A stretch of 64,000 nucleotides of DNA, from positions 166,317-230,316 of the forward strand of contig NZ_JACCFH010000002.1 of the NCBI RefSeq assembly GCF_013410775.1, in the 5' to 3' direction. A program made the translations under genes and the position numbers. Shown here piece after piece: positions 52,201-60,161 of this stretch. How positions within the stretch are numbered: position 1 is the first letter of the stretch; every line of letters begins with the position of its first letter. The notes beneath the pieces are model-generated. The model was not told the DNA's origin. It searched no databases and saw only the letters and a program-made list of their open reading frames with translations. The DNA is from Sphaerotilus montanus (GTDB lineage Bacteria; Pseudomonadota; Gammaproteobacteria; Burkholderiales; Burkholderiaceae_C).

Positions 52201-54195
52201 CAAAAGATGGGGTTGCAGCCGACAGCACAAGCCTGCAGGTTTGTGCTCGATGGCCTGAAATCGATCAGCGGTCGCCTGGCCCTGCGCCTTGCGGGTGATG
52301 GCCGAACGGTCGAAGAAATGGTGGCGCTGGCACTGACCCGGCATCGACTGGCGCTAGACGGCACGGGTCTGTCCCTGCAGGATGGCTTCCTGATCCCGCT
52401 GGATGATGTGCCCGAACTGTTCAGTGATGTCGGCACGCCAGCGAACCGCTCGCGGCGCGCCGATCTGCTGCATGTCACGGCGGCGCGCCGTGGTGGGCTG
52501 AAGTTGACCTTCATCGAGGTCAAGTACCGCCGTCGGCTTGATGCGGCACAGTCCGACGAACTGGCCGATGAGATCGAAGCCCAGCTTGATGCGTCGTGCC
52601 GGCATTGGGAGCGGCTGTTCGGCATGGCCACGTCGATGCTTGAAAAAACCGTGCATCGAGCCTGGCTGGCGCGGGTGCTGCGTTTCTACGCGCGCAAGGG
52701 ACGACGCCATGGATTGCGCGACCCTGCCTGGCAGGTGATCGACCGAGAAATCGACCGTATGGTCAAGAAGGAATCCGATCCCCCTGCGTTGTCAGATCTC
52801 GAACGGCGGGCCTACATTTTTTGTCCGGAATTGAACGATGGTCAAACGCTCGGCGTCGACCACGGCGGCGGGGCACAGATCCAGATCTTCGGTCGCAGCA
52901 TCGATGCGGCAGCGCTGGTCACACTTGAAGCCTGTGCGCCGAGTACCGTTCGACCCCGAACCATGGGCGATCCAGCGATGGTTGAGAGTGACGCGGAAAG
53001 CCGTACCAGTGCATGCGAGGTGGCGATCGAATCAATGGATGATGCGCTGGCACCGCCTTCGAATGAGGCGGCCACAACACCGGTTGGGGCATCGACGATG
53101 GATTCAGATCCGACCGAGTCGTTGGCATCGCTGCGCCCTGCGCCGATTGCCGAGTCCACGAATCCACCCCGTGCCGACATCGTTCTCGGGCACAGGCAAA
53201 CCGATGCCTCCGAACTGACCTGGTTGCCCAGCATCCGCAGCAATCCACACCTGATGATTCTGGGGTTGCCTGGCATGGGGAAAACCACCTGCCTGATCAA
53301 CCTGTGCATCCAGTTGCAGGAGCACCAGATCACGCCGATCGTGTTTTCATACCATGAGGACATCGATGAGAAGCTTGCCGAGCGCATCAACAGTGGCTTG
53401 CTGGAAGTCAAGTTCAATGGCCTGGGATTCAATCCGATGCGTGTCGATCAGGACACGCCACATGCCTTTGTCGATAACGTCACCACCTTGCGCGACATTT
53501 TTTCCACCATCTTTCCGGACCTCGGCGATGTGCAGCTTGGCCGGTTACGCGAGGCCCTGAAGGCCAGCTACCAGGCTTGTGGCTGGGCCATCGGTCAGCG
53601 AGGCAAAACGCCGCCGTTTCGCGCTTTCTACGACCTGTTGAAGGCCGACCCCAAACCCGAGCGCGGTCTGCTGACGAGACTGAGCGAACTTGACGATTAC
53701 GGATTCTTTGATCGTGTCGAAGGGGCTCAGTCCTTGCTTGACCAACGCCGGTGTGCGCTGGTGCAGATTCACGGCACGCAAAACGAAGTGCTCCAGCGGG
53801 CCTTCTCCACCTTCGTGCTGCACAACATCTACCAGAACATGTTCAGGCGTGGGCTGCAGTCCGAGATCACGCATGCGATCGTTTTCGACGAGGCGCATCT
53901 CGCTGCAGGTCTGAAGCTGTTGCCAACCATGGCCAAGGAATGTCGCAAGTACGGCATCGCCTTCGTCGTCGCGTCACAAGAGGCGAAGGACTTTGATCCA
54001 TCGCTTTACAGCGCGATCGCGAACTACCTGACGCTGCGACTCAATGAGACGGATGCTCGCCAGATGGCCAGGATCTTCACCACCAGCGAGCGGGTAAAAG
54101 ACTGTGCCGACGACATCAAGCGCATGGCCAAGTATCACGCGATGTACAACGGTGAAGGCTCACGTCGGCCGGTGGTGATCCGGTTGTTGGCGTGA
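49234..54195 (+). CDS. DptH-like protein: PD-(D/E)XK-like segment and HerA-type ATPase
   Basis: This 1653-residue protein ends the module. The first 1000 residues have no motif I can name. Around residues 1075-1100, SRRADLLHV followed by LKLTFIEVKYRRR gives the D...ExK pattern of a PD-(D/E)XK nuclease. After an acidic linker the C-terminal ATPase has SNPHLMILGLPGMGKTTCLI (Walker A near 1345), AIVFDEAHLAAGLKLL (Walker B near 1550) and FVVASQEAKDF (sensor-like). The hydrophobic lead into Walker A and the DEAH-LA block are HerA/VirB4-like. Size, last place and ATPase type match DptH of the Dnd restriction complex. It shows no damage. Confidence 0.75.
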   Translation: MLPDQATRLLTRALGRLLGTAMQASVSYLRCLPPEVCRALAADPFFLVPGWRIAVVTDQIDIDRRCITADLAVAWREEKGEATLLLVDPSSAGAGMDGIYSAGREISEKVLFDAARASAREDVQRGYKTHVDKAMVKARQLSGQRHLAPWREFVYLCRVVTDPRQAGLALHELGLWPVASSGRPDDEDLDKAARLTERLLPTQGARLSPEQRVAALRLDATQSETEKTLVRYLREVQSLSRIEAMARLAPLDDLQLNRMRPRLFVDSELAAVEWVSWRARNRKPYKWSGLSLNDDDRLELLLQTENESAASGARLEVRWQVVPEDLPKGSIDYVIEIRTDHDVLAEKRVTHSGKTPQKVVFTQDDFAAVESDACFEPQVVIRVLGDRPQQIVSPEDFILRFGRSDQPVKASAGKTFETLALAVAHVAPNADVFKTMAREPGNPALFSEDARGYISCRWEGKSGKVYSPPLIRRLARDWIERGGPIGRWRLSVRADGTPIGTETFVSIDAETDVSALTLASRRLAHWMSKAHGPIGVLYDDDAVPGLSEYVNAARQTWKTGTPELTLMHTLEVVSATGTTLGLIVLPTHPLRVAWQQSFDAMVRHHRYAEGLPAAKIERLLAPVTGAHYPAFLPGLEVGQGFVFADVLGFHAVALAAANDPEPKATVALLGRLVGGDESIAPTVGRAAAQALGAEVGRYLRLHPSYRRIRLHALQVGDAMPVARALSHALQEVQIEDVDSDEAWPVCFELDLYGGPGTGRFLAKLNERSRTGAAGITEVDRRLLDSVHRPGGVRLPRLQWARRSAERPSTAAHMCLAFDLFKARLETRPRASLPPTGVLEAHGLMLMPTREFNATAQQPRWMSYIPAKPEGEKHPVTRVLTERQVLLHNAVLQAVARQLGGTVDDWPVLVTDADAVHAGLLEEMHHLCDWVVTSDRNAGIEYFDSPLELPRVYEAYIIDCVPERDDLGFTQLITSTSRLDEIQRLLGRVLQKMGLQPTAQACRFVLDGLKSISGRLALRLAGDGRTVEEMVALALTRHRLALDGTGLSLQDGFLIPLDDVPELFSDVGTPANRSRRADLLHVTAARRGGLKLTFIEVKYRRRLDAAQSDELADEIEAQLDASCRHWERLFGMATSMLEKTVHRAWLARVLRFYARKGRRHGLRDPAWQVIDREIDRMVKKESDPPALSDLERRAYIFCPELNDGQTLGVDHGGGAQIQIFGRSIDAAALVTLEACAPSTVRPRTMGDPAMVESDAESRTSACEVAIESMDDALAPPSNEAATTPVGASTMDSDPTESLASLRPAPIAESTNPPRADIVLGHRQTDASELTWLPSIRSNPHLMILGLPGMGKTTCLINLCIQLQEHQITPIVFSYHEDIDEKLAERINSGLLEVKFNGLGFNPMRVDQDTPHAFVDNVTTLRDIFSTIFPDLGDVQLGRLREALKASYQACGWAIGQRGKTPPFRAFYDLLKADPKPERGLLTRLSELDDYGFFDRVEGAQSLLDQRRCALVQIHGTQNEVLQRAFSTFVLHNIYQNMFRRGLQSEITHAIVFDEAHLAAGLKLLPTMAKECRKYGIAFVVASQEAKDFDPSLYSAIANYLTLRLNETDARQMARIFTTSERVKDCADDIKRMAKYHAMYNGEGSRRPVVIRLLA

Positions 54196-54239
54196 GATGG
54201 GTTTGCAGACATCAGGACATGGTTACCTCAACGAGGCGA

Positions 54240-54260
54240 TCACGCCTGTCAACGGCGTGA
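54240..54260. terminator. Weak hairpin between convergent operons
   Basis: TCACGCC (54240-54246) pairs with GGCGTGA (54254-54260) across a 7-nt loop. It lies 45 bp after the DptH-like stop and 57 bp before the antitoxin stop on the other strand. No T-run follows on either side, so it would be an inefficient terminator or only an mRNA-end hairpin. Confidence 0.35.
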
Positions 54261-54317
54261 GGCAGGTCGACTTGGCCAGTCGGCCGCGTCAGCATGGCCG
54301 TGCAGCACGTCACCCGA

Positions 54318-54602
54318 TCAAGACAGCGCCCGCATGACGGCCTGGGGTTCCCGCTCGATCAGGTTCAGCAGCACCAGCGCTGCGCCCTGTGGCCGGCGAT
54401 CGCCGCGCTCCCAATGGCGCAGGGTCGCCACCGAAAACCCGAACCGTGCCGCGAACTGGTCCTGGGTCAATCCCAGCCGCGCCCGCACGGCGGCCACGTC
54501 CACAGCGGTCGGCTCATAGATCTTGACGCCTGTGGCCTCGCCCCGCGCGTGGGCCGCCGCTTCCTTCAGCCCTTGGCGAATGCTCTCGAATGCTTTGCCC
54601 AT
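54318..54602 (-). CDS. higA: HigA-type XRE antitoxin
   Basis: This 94-residue antitoxin starts at ATG 54602. The N-terminal part (MGKAFESIRQGLKEAAAHA) would bind the toxin. Residues 38-80 hold an XRE helix-turn-helix: VRARLGLTQDQFAARFGFSV then ATLRHWERGDRRPQGAA. This order, with the HTH at the C-terminus and a HigB-like toxin gene just upstream, is typical of HigBA pairs. It should bind both toxin and the operator palindrome at 54956-54970. It appears intact although the toxin is not. Confidence 0.88.
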   Translation of the reverse strand: MGKAFESIRQGLKEAAAHARGEATGVKIYEPTAVDVAAVRARLGLTQDQFAARFGFSVATLRHWERGDRRPQGAALVLLNLIEREPQAVMRALS

Positions 54603-54609
54603 GAGGGTT

Positions 54610-54945
54610 CTACCTTTCAAACCAGATTTGCACCAGAAGATCAACCAGGCCGGCCAACTCGTTGCATTCGGCCCGGGTCAGGTTCGCCCGTTCGTTCTTG
54701 GCGAACATCGTCAGCAGGTACAGCGGCATGGCGTCGCTGTGAACGTAGTAGATGACGCGCACACCCCCGCTTTTGCCGCGCCCGTCGCGTCCCCATCGCA
54801 GCTTGCGCACGCCACCTGTGCCTTCGATCAGATCGCCGGCCCGAGGGTGTGCAGCCAGGTACAGGATCAGATCCCGGCGATCGTCATCGGACAGCAGCTT
54901 GCCGGCTCGCTTCTGGTATTAGGGCAGTTCGGCAATGGTCAGCAT
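54610..54945 (-). pseudogene. higB: HigB-like toxin with in-frame TAA at codon 9
   Basis: From ATG 54945 the frame reads MLTIAELP, then TAA (54921-54919), then YQKRAGKLLSDDDRRDLIL and continues to KNERANLTRAECNEL and VQIWFER. The whole matches RelE/HigB-type mRNA-cleaving toxins of about 110 residues, including KLRWGRDGRGKSGGVRVIYY. The family usually has a sense codon (Glu, Asn or Lys types) where TAA sits, so one base change explains it. A GTG at 54810 could start a shortened 66-residue product lacking the first helices. Suppression or read-through is not excluded. The gap to the antitoxin is 7 bp. Confidence 0.88.
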
Positions 54946-54955
54946 GCATGGATTG

Positions 54956-54970
54956 TAATCCATTGGATTA
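54956..54970. promoter_or_regulatory. Operator palindrome of the toxin-antitoxin locus
   Basis: TAATCCA-T-TGGATTA is a perfect 15-bp palindrome 10 bp upstream of the toxin ATG, overlapping a TACAAT that could be the -10 element on the minus strand. HigA-type antitoxins repress their own operon at such sites. Its preservation suggests the antitoxin still regulates. Confidence 0.6.
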
Positions 54971-55066
54971 GTATCATGCACCGACTCGCCACGTCATGAC
55001 CTGCCCTGTTGGCAAGGCACAAAGCGCTGGCGAACCAGGGGCCATACCGTTCGCGAGGGCTTGACC

Positions 55067-57385
55067 TCAGCGCTTGCGCGGAAGCGCCCGCATGCCCCGT
55101 ACGAGGTCCGCCGCCTGCGCCTTCACGTACACGGAGGTCACCCGCAGGTCCGCGTGCCCCAGCAGGCTCTGCAGGACTTGCGGCTGCATCTGCTTGATCG
55201 CCTCGTTGGCGAAGGTGTGGCGCAGCCAGTGCGTCGAGGCCCGGGTGAACTCGGCCGCCGGTGGCGCCCCTTCTCGCGTGGCCGCTTCGTTCGCGACGTC
55301 CCTGAAGAAGCGCCGCAGCAGCCCGTAGATCGCCGAGCGCTCCAGCGCGCCGTACCGATCGGCCTGCGCGGGGCGCTCCCGGTCCACGAACGGCACGCCG
55401 CGCGCGTCCATATCCCGCCTCGGCGGCGGTCGCCGCAGGATCCCGATCAGTGGCCGCCACCCCTGCAGGTGTTCGGCACGCAGGGCGTCCTGGAGCGCGT
55501 TGCCCATGGACCCCGATGCCTCTGCCCCTTGGTCGCCCGCTGCCATGCGCTCGCCCGCGGCCGTGGTCGGCAGGCTGTTGGGCACCTGCACCCGCTTGAC
55601 GGCGTCCTCGAACCCTACCCCCGCAGCGTCCATGTCCGCGTGGTGCCGCTCCATCAGCGCCCTGATGTCGTCGAACACCATCACCGTGCGCAGCTTGCCA
55701 CCCTTGCCGATCACGTCCAGCAGCCACGCGGGCTCCCCGTCCACCAGCTCCTGCCGCAAACCCTTCATCCGGGTCGTCGCCAGCTCCGACAGCCGCAGCC
55801 CCGTCGTGCTCGCGAGTTCGAGCAGCAACTGCAGCCGCCGCCGCGCCGGCGTGTCCGGCCGCTCCCGCAGCACCGCCATCGCGAACGACCACTGCGCCTC
55901 GTTCAGCGACCGGCGTACGTCGATGCTGGGTTTCACCAGCCCCAGCGTGCGGCCCAGACCGGACATCGCGTTGGCGCGCAGGTAGCCCTTGTCGTGCATC
56001 GCCGCGAACAGCCCGCCGAGCACCGCGAACTCGTGGCGCTGGCTGTTGCGGCCCAGCGGTCCCCGGAACGGTCGCCATGCGGCGTCTTCCCGGCGCACCT
56101 TGCGTGGCTGTACCCAGTCCGGCGGTGGCGCGGTGACAAACGCCTGGTAGGCCTGCAGGTCCGGCTCCTGCAGCGACGACAGCGCCTTGCGCCGCACCTG
56201 CAGGCACCAGCGGTAGAACCGCTCGGCGATGCGGGCGTAGTCGCGCCGGGTCTGGCCCTGGTAGCGGCTCAGCCACTGCTGGATGGCCTGCACGTCGGTC
56301 TGTGCGCCCCAGACGTTGGTGTCGGACGCGCGGAAGAGGCCGTCGCGTCCGGAGAGCGTGTCCGGGAGGGCCACGTCCATGACCGGGATCGCGACCGGCA
56401 TCAGCGGATCCGTGCCACTGGCCGGATCAGCTAGGTCCGTCACCGGTGCCCGCGTCAGATCGCGCTGGCGCAGCCGTGCGAGGTCGCTCTCGGGCCGCAG
56501 TGCCGAGTCCCGAATCGCCTGGTCCCCCTGCTGCGCGATGGGCACGAGCCACGCCACGAGCCGCGCGGCGCGCACCGCGCCCAGTCGCGACACCGTGCGG
56601 TGCCAACGAAAGCCCTGCAGGTTGATGTACCGCACCAGGTCGCCCAGCGACTGCACCCCTACCCGGGCCAGCTCGCGCGGCAGGCCCGCACCCAGCCAGA
56701 ACCCGGTCTCGTCGTCCAGCCGCGCTTCGCGGGCCAGCACGCGCTCCAGGGTGGCCAGCGCTTCGATCACGGTGCGGCGCTGCGCCGGGGTCAGGCGTGG
56801 GGTCACCTCGGGGTGAGCGGTCTCGGACAGGCGGGCGTGGACCGTGGCCGAGAGGGCAGGGGCGGGCTCAGGGGAGAGGGCGGGCATGGATGCCGACGCC
56901 GACGCTGGCGGTGCGTGACCGAACACCTCCCCATAGAGGTCGATCCACTCGGCCTGGGTATAAAAATCTTCGTCGATACCCGAGGCGCCGCACTGCGCGG
57001 ACCGCCAGTCGTCCAGGGAGGGGGCGGCAGAGGTGGCGGCGGTCAGCGGCAAGGTGTCTCGCCGTGACCCTCGTGCGGGCACGAAGTCCGGCAGCGCGCG
57101 CAGCGCTGGCAGCGCCACCGCCAACTCGGCCGCGCACACCTGCCGTGCCCCCGCGTGCTCGATCGCCTCGACCACCTGGCGCAGGCGGCTGACAAAGTGC
57201 CGCCGGTCGCTCGGGCCGCCCGAGAACGCGAGGTAGCGCGTCCAGGCCTGCTCCAGCTCGACGCCATCGAGCAGCGCGCGCAGGAACGCGAAGTGGTGAC
57301 GCCCGAGGTGGCCCGCGTGTTCGTGCAGCAGCTTGGTCTCGGTGCCGCGTGGACGGCCGCGTGGGCGGTTTGGCGTCACGATCAC
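55067..57385 (-). CDS. Large tyrosine recombinase/integrase
   Basis: This 772-residue site-specific recombinase starts at GTG 57385. The first 330 residues are an extra N-terminal region with no catalytic motif. An SAM-like core-binding domain (about 380-460) follows. The catalytic domain lies at 500-760 and has all key residues: TTGLRLSELATTR (Arg I, about 528), GKGGKLRTV (Lys), THWLRHTFANE (HxxR, about 719), LLGHADLRVTSVYV (second His and catalytic Tyr, about 743-755). Such long integrases with N-terminal extensions are seen on plasmids and genomic islands of Burkholderiales. It is coupled to the upstream AAA/nuclease gene by a 4-bp overlap and may move the defence island. Confidence 0.9.
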   Translation of the reverse strand: MIVTPNRPRGRPRGTETKLLHEHAGHLGRHHFAFLRALLDGVELEQAWTRYLAFSGGPSDRRHFVSRLRQVVEAIEHAGARQVCAAELAVALPALRALPDFVPARGSRRDTLPLTAATSAAPSLDDWRSAQCGASGIDEDFYTQAEWIDLYGEVFGHAPPASASASMPALSPEPAPALSATVHARLSETAHPEVTPRLTPAQRRTVIEALATLERVLAREARLDDETGFWLGAGLPRELARVGVQSLGDLVRYINLQGFRWHRTVSRLGAVRAARLVAWLVPIAQQGDQAIRDSALRPESDLARLRQRDLTRAPVTDLADPASGTDPLMPVAIPVMDVALPDTLSGRDGLFRASDTNVWGAQTDVQAIQQWLSRYQGQTRRDYARIAERFYRWCLQVRRKALSSLQEPDLQAYQAFVTAPPPDWVQPRKVRREDAAWRPFRGPLGRNSQRHEFAVLGGLFAAMHDKGYLRANAMSGLGRTLGLVKPSIDVRRSLNEAQWSFAMAVLRERPDTPARRRLQLLLELASTTGLRLSELATTRMKGLRQELVDGEPAWLLDVIGKGGKLRTVMVFDDIRALMERHHADMDAAGVGFEDAVKRVQVPNSLPTTAAGERMAAGDQGAEASGSMGNALQDALRAEHLQGWRPLIGILRRPPPRRDMDARGVPFVDRERPAQADRYGALERSAIYGLLRRFFRDVANEAATREGAPPAAEFTRASTHWLRHTFANEAIKQMQPQVLQSLLGHADLRVTSVYVKAQAADLVRGMRALPRKR

Positions 57386-58965
57386 CCGGCGAGGGTCTCG
57401 ACCTCGAAGCCCACGATGTTGCGGTCGACTCGGCTGAACTCCACGCCGATCAGGTGGATCGACTCACCCCGGCCGCGGTACTTGTCCGCATAGCCCCGGT
57501 CGCGGATCTGCGCGAGGGCCTTGCCCTGGGGCACGAGTTCCACCACCTTGAACTCGAACACCCACACCGCCCCGCCCGCCAGCACCGTCATGTCGATGCG
57601 GCCCTTGTTCGTCGAGTCCTCGACCCGGATATCGAGCCCGAGCGCGGCGAAGTGGCTGTAGAACACGCTGGCCCAGTAGCCCTCGAACTGGGCAATCGGA
57701 CTGTTGCGGTACCAGTCGTTGGGAATGCTGGCGAAGAAGGCGTGGAACAGCTCGCGCAAGGCCGCCACGTCACCGGCCTGCAGCACGCGCCACAGTCGAC
57801 TGATCTGCGCCTCGGAGGCGGCGGCGTCGCCCATGTAGCGCTTGAGCAGGCTGTCGTTGAGGCTGGCCTCCACCTCCAGGTTCGGGTACTTGAGCGTGAA
57901 CTCCATGCGCCCCGGAATGGCACGCACCTGGCCGATGGTCAGGTAGCCGGCCTGGAACAGCAGGGCCTCGGGCTGCATCGTGTCCACGTCGAAGGTGGAC
58001 AGCAGGGCCTCGCTGGCCACGATGCGACCCAGGTCCGGGGTGAAGATCCGGCGCTCGGCCAGCAGGTTGACCAGGAAGGTGGGCGTGCCCGTCTCGAACC
58101 AGTAGGGGTGGAACTCGCGCCGGTCGAACAGCCGCAGCACATCGAAGGGGTTGTAGACACTGGTGCCGCGCCAGTTGTAGCCGTTGTACCAGCGCCGGAT
58201 CTCCTCGCGGTCCAGCCCTGGCAGTTCTGGTGCGAAGACGGTGTCGATGTCCTCATCGGTGTAGCCACACAGCGCGCTCCAGCGCGGGTCCAGCGTGATG
58301 TCGACCAACTGGTTCAGGCCCGAGAAGATGCTGACCTTGCTGAACTTGGACACCCCGGTCAGGAAGACGAACTTCAGGTGCGGATCGGCCCCCTTGAGCA
58401 CCGAGTACAGGTTGCGCAGCCCGTCGCGCATCTCCGCAGCCCTGGCCGGATCGGTGAGGTTGTCCAGAATGGGCTTGTCGTACTCGTCGACCAGCACCAC
58501 CGCCGGCGCACCCAGCGTCCGGTGGGCCTGCTCGATCAGGTCGGCCAGGTCATCGGCCGTGTCGTCAGGGTCAATGTCGGTCGGACGGGGCAGACCCAAG
58601 GCGGCGCGATTGCGGCGCAGGTTGCTCTGGATGCGCCGGTCCAACTCAGCTCGGCTCTTCAGCATGCCATCGGCGAAGCTGATGCGGATGACCGGATGGC
58701 GCCGGGACCAGTCCCAGCGGGTCTCGGCGACCAGCCCCTCGAACAGCGCGCGGTTGCCCTCGAACAGTTCCTTGAACGTGTCCACCAGCAGGCTCTTGCC
58801 GAAGCGGCGGGGACGGCTCATGAAGAAGTACTTGCCTGAGTTGAGCAGATCGATCGCCAGGCCCGACTTGTCGACGTAGTAGTGGCCCTGCTCGCGGATC
58901 TCACGCAGATTCTGGATGCCGACGGGCAGCTTCTTGCGGGGCAGTGCGGGGGCGGCGGGGGTCAT
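57382..58965 (-). CDS. AAA-ATPase-like/PD-(D/E)XK nuclease superfamily protein
   Basis: This 527-residue protein starts at ATG 58965; a longer frame reaches 59037 without support. The N-terminal AAA-ATPase-like domain has MSRPRRFGKSLLVDTFKELF (P-loop, residues 49-68), VVLVDEYDKPILDNL (Walker B) and LKFVFLTGVSKFSKVSIFSG. The C-terminal PD-(D/E)XK-like domain has GRIDMTVLAGGAVWVFEFKV, giving D and ExK (about 475-495). This AAA_ATPase-like plus DUF1703/PDDEXK_9 layout is widespread in bacteria, often in many copies, with unknown role. Here its stop overlaps the integrase start by 4 bp, so the two are made together. Confidence 0.88.
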   Translation of the reverse strand: MTPAAPALPRKKLPVGIQNLREIREQGHYYVDKSGLAIDLLNSGKYFFMSRPRRFGKSLLVDTFKELFEGNRALFEGLVAETRWDWSRRHPVIRISFADGMLKSRAELDRRIQSNLRRNRAALGLPRPTDIDPDDTADDLADLIEQAHRTLGAPAVVLVDEYDKPILDNLTDPARAAEMRDGLRNLYSVLKGADPHLKFVFLTGVSKFSKVSIFSGLNQLVDITLDPRWSALCGYTDEDIDTVFAPELPGLDREEIRRWYNGYNWRGTSVYNPFDVLRLFDRREFHPYWFETGTPTFLVNLLAERRIFTPDLGRIVASEALLSTFDVDTMQPEALLFQAGYLTIGQVRAIPGRMEFTLKYPNLEVEASLNDSLLKRYMGDAAASEAQISRLWRVLQAGDVAALRELFHAFFASIPNDWYRNSPIAQFEGYWASVFYSHFAALGLDIRVEDSTNKGRIDMTVLAGGAVWVFEFKVVELVPQGKALAQIRDRGYADKYRGRGESIHLIGVEFSRVDRNIVGFEVETLAG

Positions 58966-59680
58966 AGGGCAAGTGTAGTAGGGCGAGCCGCTGGCGAGAC
59001 ACCGCCCAAGCCGGGAAGTCGCGCCGAGCGTGCTCAAGGCCTGTCACGTCGGCTGGCCGGGGCCGTGCCGCCTCTGCGGGGCTCAAAAACCATCCCTGTC
59101 AATCCGCCAGGTACGCGATGAACCAATTTTTCTGACACCCTGAGAATGTTTATTATCAGGGCGTTAGTTAGTGATGAAAAATGTCGGCGCCAGGCGTAGC
59201 CCCGCTCACGCAACTGAATTTGATGCTGCTTTGCAAGACAATTTGATGCTATCGACGCCGGGCAGCCGCAGATGGCGACCTTGCGCGGCCTCATGGTGCC
59301 GCGACACCGCCATGACGCCAGCACCGACGGCATTGCCACAACCCGCGCCGTCAGCCTGCAAGTCATTGAATTCACGGCAATTCCTAGGGTCAGGAGGTGT
59401 GGGCGCGCCTCGGTGAGTTCGGCTGCACAGCCTGGTCGTTGGGGATCGGCCGGCACACCGGCTGCTGTGCATACCCAGTCCCTCGCGACCCGACAGCAAG
59501 CGTCAAATTTGCTTGAATCGCCCATCAAGCATCATTTTTACTTGCCAAGTAGCATCATCTTTCGGACGCGGTCTGGAGCCTACCTCTCTCTGAGGGTCGA
59601 CCGTATCGATAGCATCAATTTCGCTTGTGCGAGCGATCTTACTTGTGCAAGCGAAGCGCACCCTCCCAGGTGCGCTCACA
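58966..59680. other. Non-coding stretch with AGCATCA and CTTG repeats
   Basis: No gene is convincing. AGCATCA recurs: on the minus strand at about 59219-59225 and 59244-59250, and on the plus strand near 59527, 59552 and 59611. Most copies lie near CTTG/CAAG. TCGATAGCATCAA is present as a 13-bp inverted pair at 59243-59255 and 59606-59618. ACTTGTGCAAGCGA and GCTTGTGCGAGCGA lie at 59624-59660. An imperfect CTGAGAAT/ATTATCAG hairpin is at 59140-59160. The location upstream of the integrase operon makes an attachment or regulatory region plausible; this is inference. Confidence 0.5.
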
Positions 59681-60115
59681 TCACGCCTCAGGCAAAAACT
59701 CAGCCGACAGCACCTGCTCCATCGACCACGGGCAGTCGTCCGGGAAGTTGTCCAGTCCCGTTTCTTCGACCGCTTTGGTCACCGCATCAGACCATGTCCC
59801 TGCCAACCAGTCAGCATCGCTCAGCGACGCCTTGAGGCTGGGGGTCTGACGCATCGCCGCCGCAATGGCCTTGCGTTGCTCCTTGATCGTGCGGCTCCAA
59901 CTGCTGCCTCGCCGGCCGGGTTGGTACTGCCACTTCAGGAGGTGCGCCAACAGGACTGCCATGCGGCTCGCCAGTTCGCGCTTTTCGCTCTTGCCCACGT
60001 CCTCGATCTCCTCGGCGATGTGCTCGATGTCGAGCGCCGAGAGCTGGCCCGAGCGCAACAGCGCGGCTTGCTCCATCGCCCAGGCCACCACGTCCTTCTC
60101 GTACGGCGTTCCCAT
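59681..60115 (-). CDS. DUF29 domain-containing protein
   Basis: This 144-residue protein starts at ATG 60115 with a strong AAGGAGG about 6 bp upstream. It shows the DUF29 pattern: YEKDVVAWAMEQAALLRSGQ, then LDIEHIAEEIEDVGKSEKRE, LLKWQYQP and SWSRTIKEQRKAI. Proteins of this family are common in proteobacteria and cyanobacteria and have no established function. It lies 46 bp after the end of the NRPS gene, on the same strand, but its own strong ribosome site suggests it is expressed independently. It is intact. Confidence 0.92.
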   Translation of the reverse strand: MGTPYEKDVVAWAMEQAALLRSGQLSALDIEHIAEEIEDVGKSEKRELASRMAVLLAHLLKWQYQPGRRGSSWSRTIKEQRKAIAAAMRQTPSLKASLSDADWLAGTWSDAVTKAVEETGLDNFPDDCPWSMEQVLSAEFLPEA

Positions 60116-60161
60116 TCGGGCCTCCTTCTGTCAGGTCCAAGCGCGCATTGTCGGCCATAGT

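Noticed and set aside
59034..59528. 164-codon minus-strand ORF
   Set aside because: Composition is irregular, no motif or ribosome site is present, and it covers the repeat cluster.
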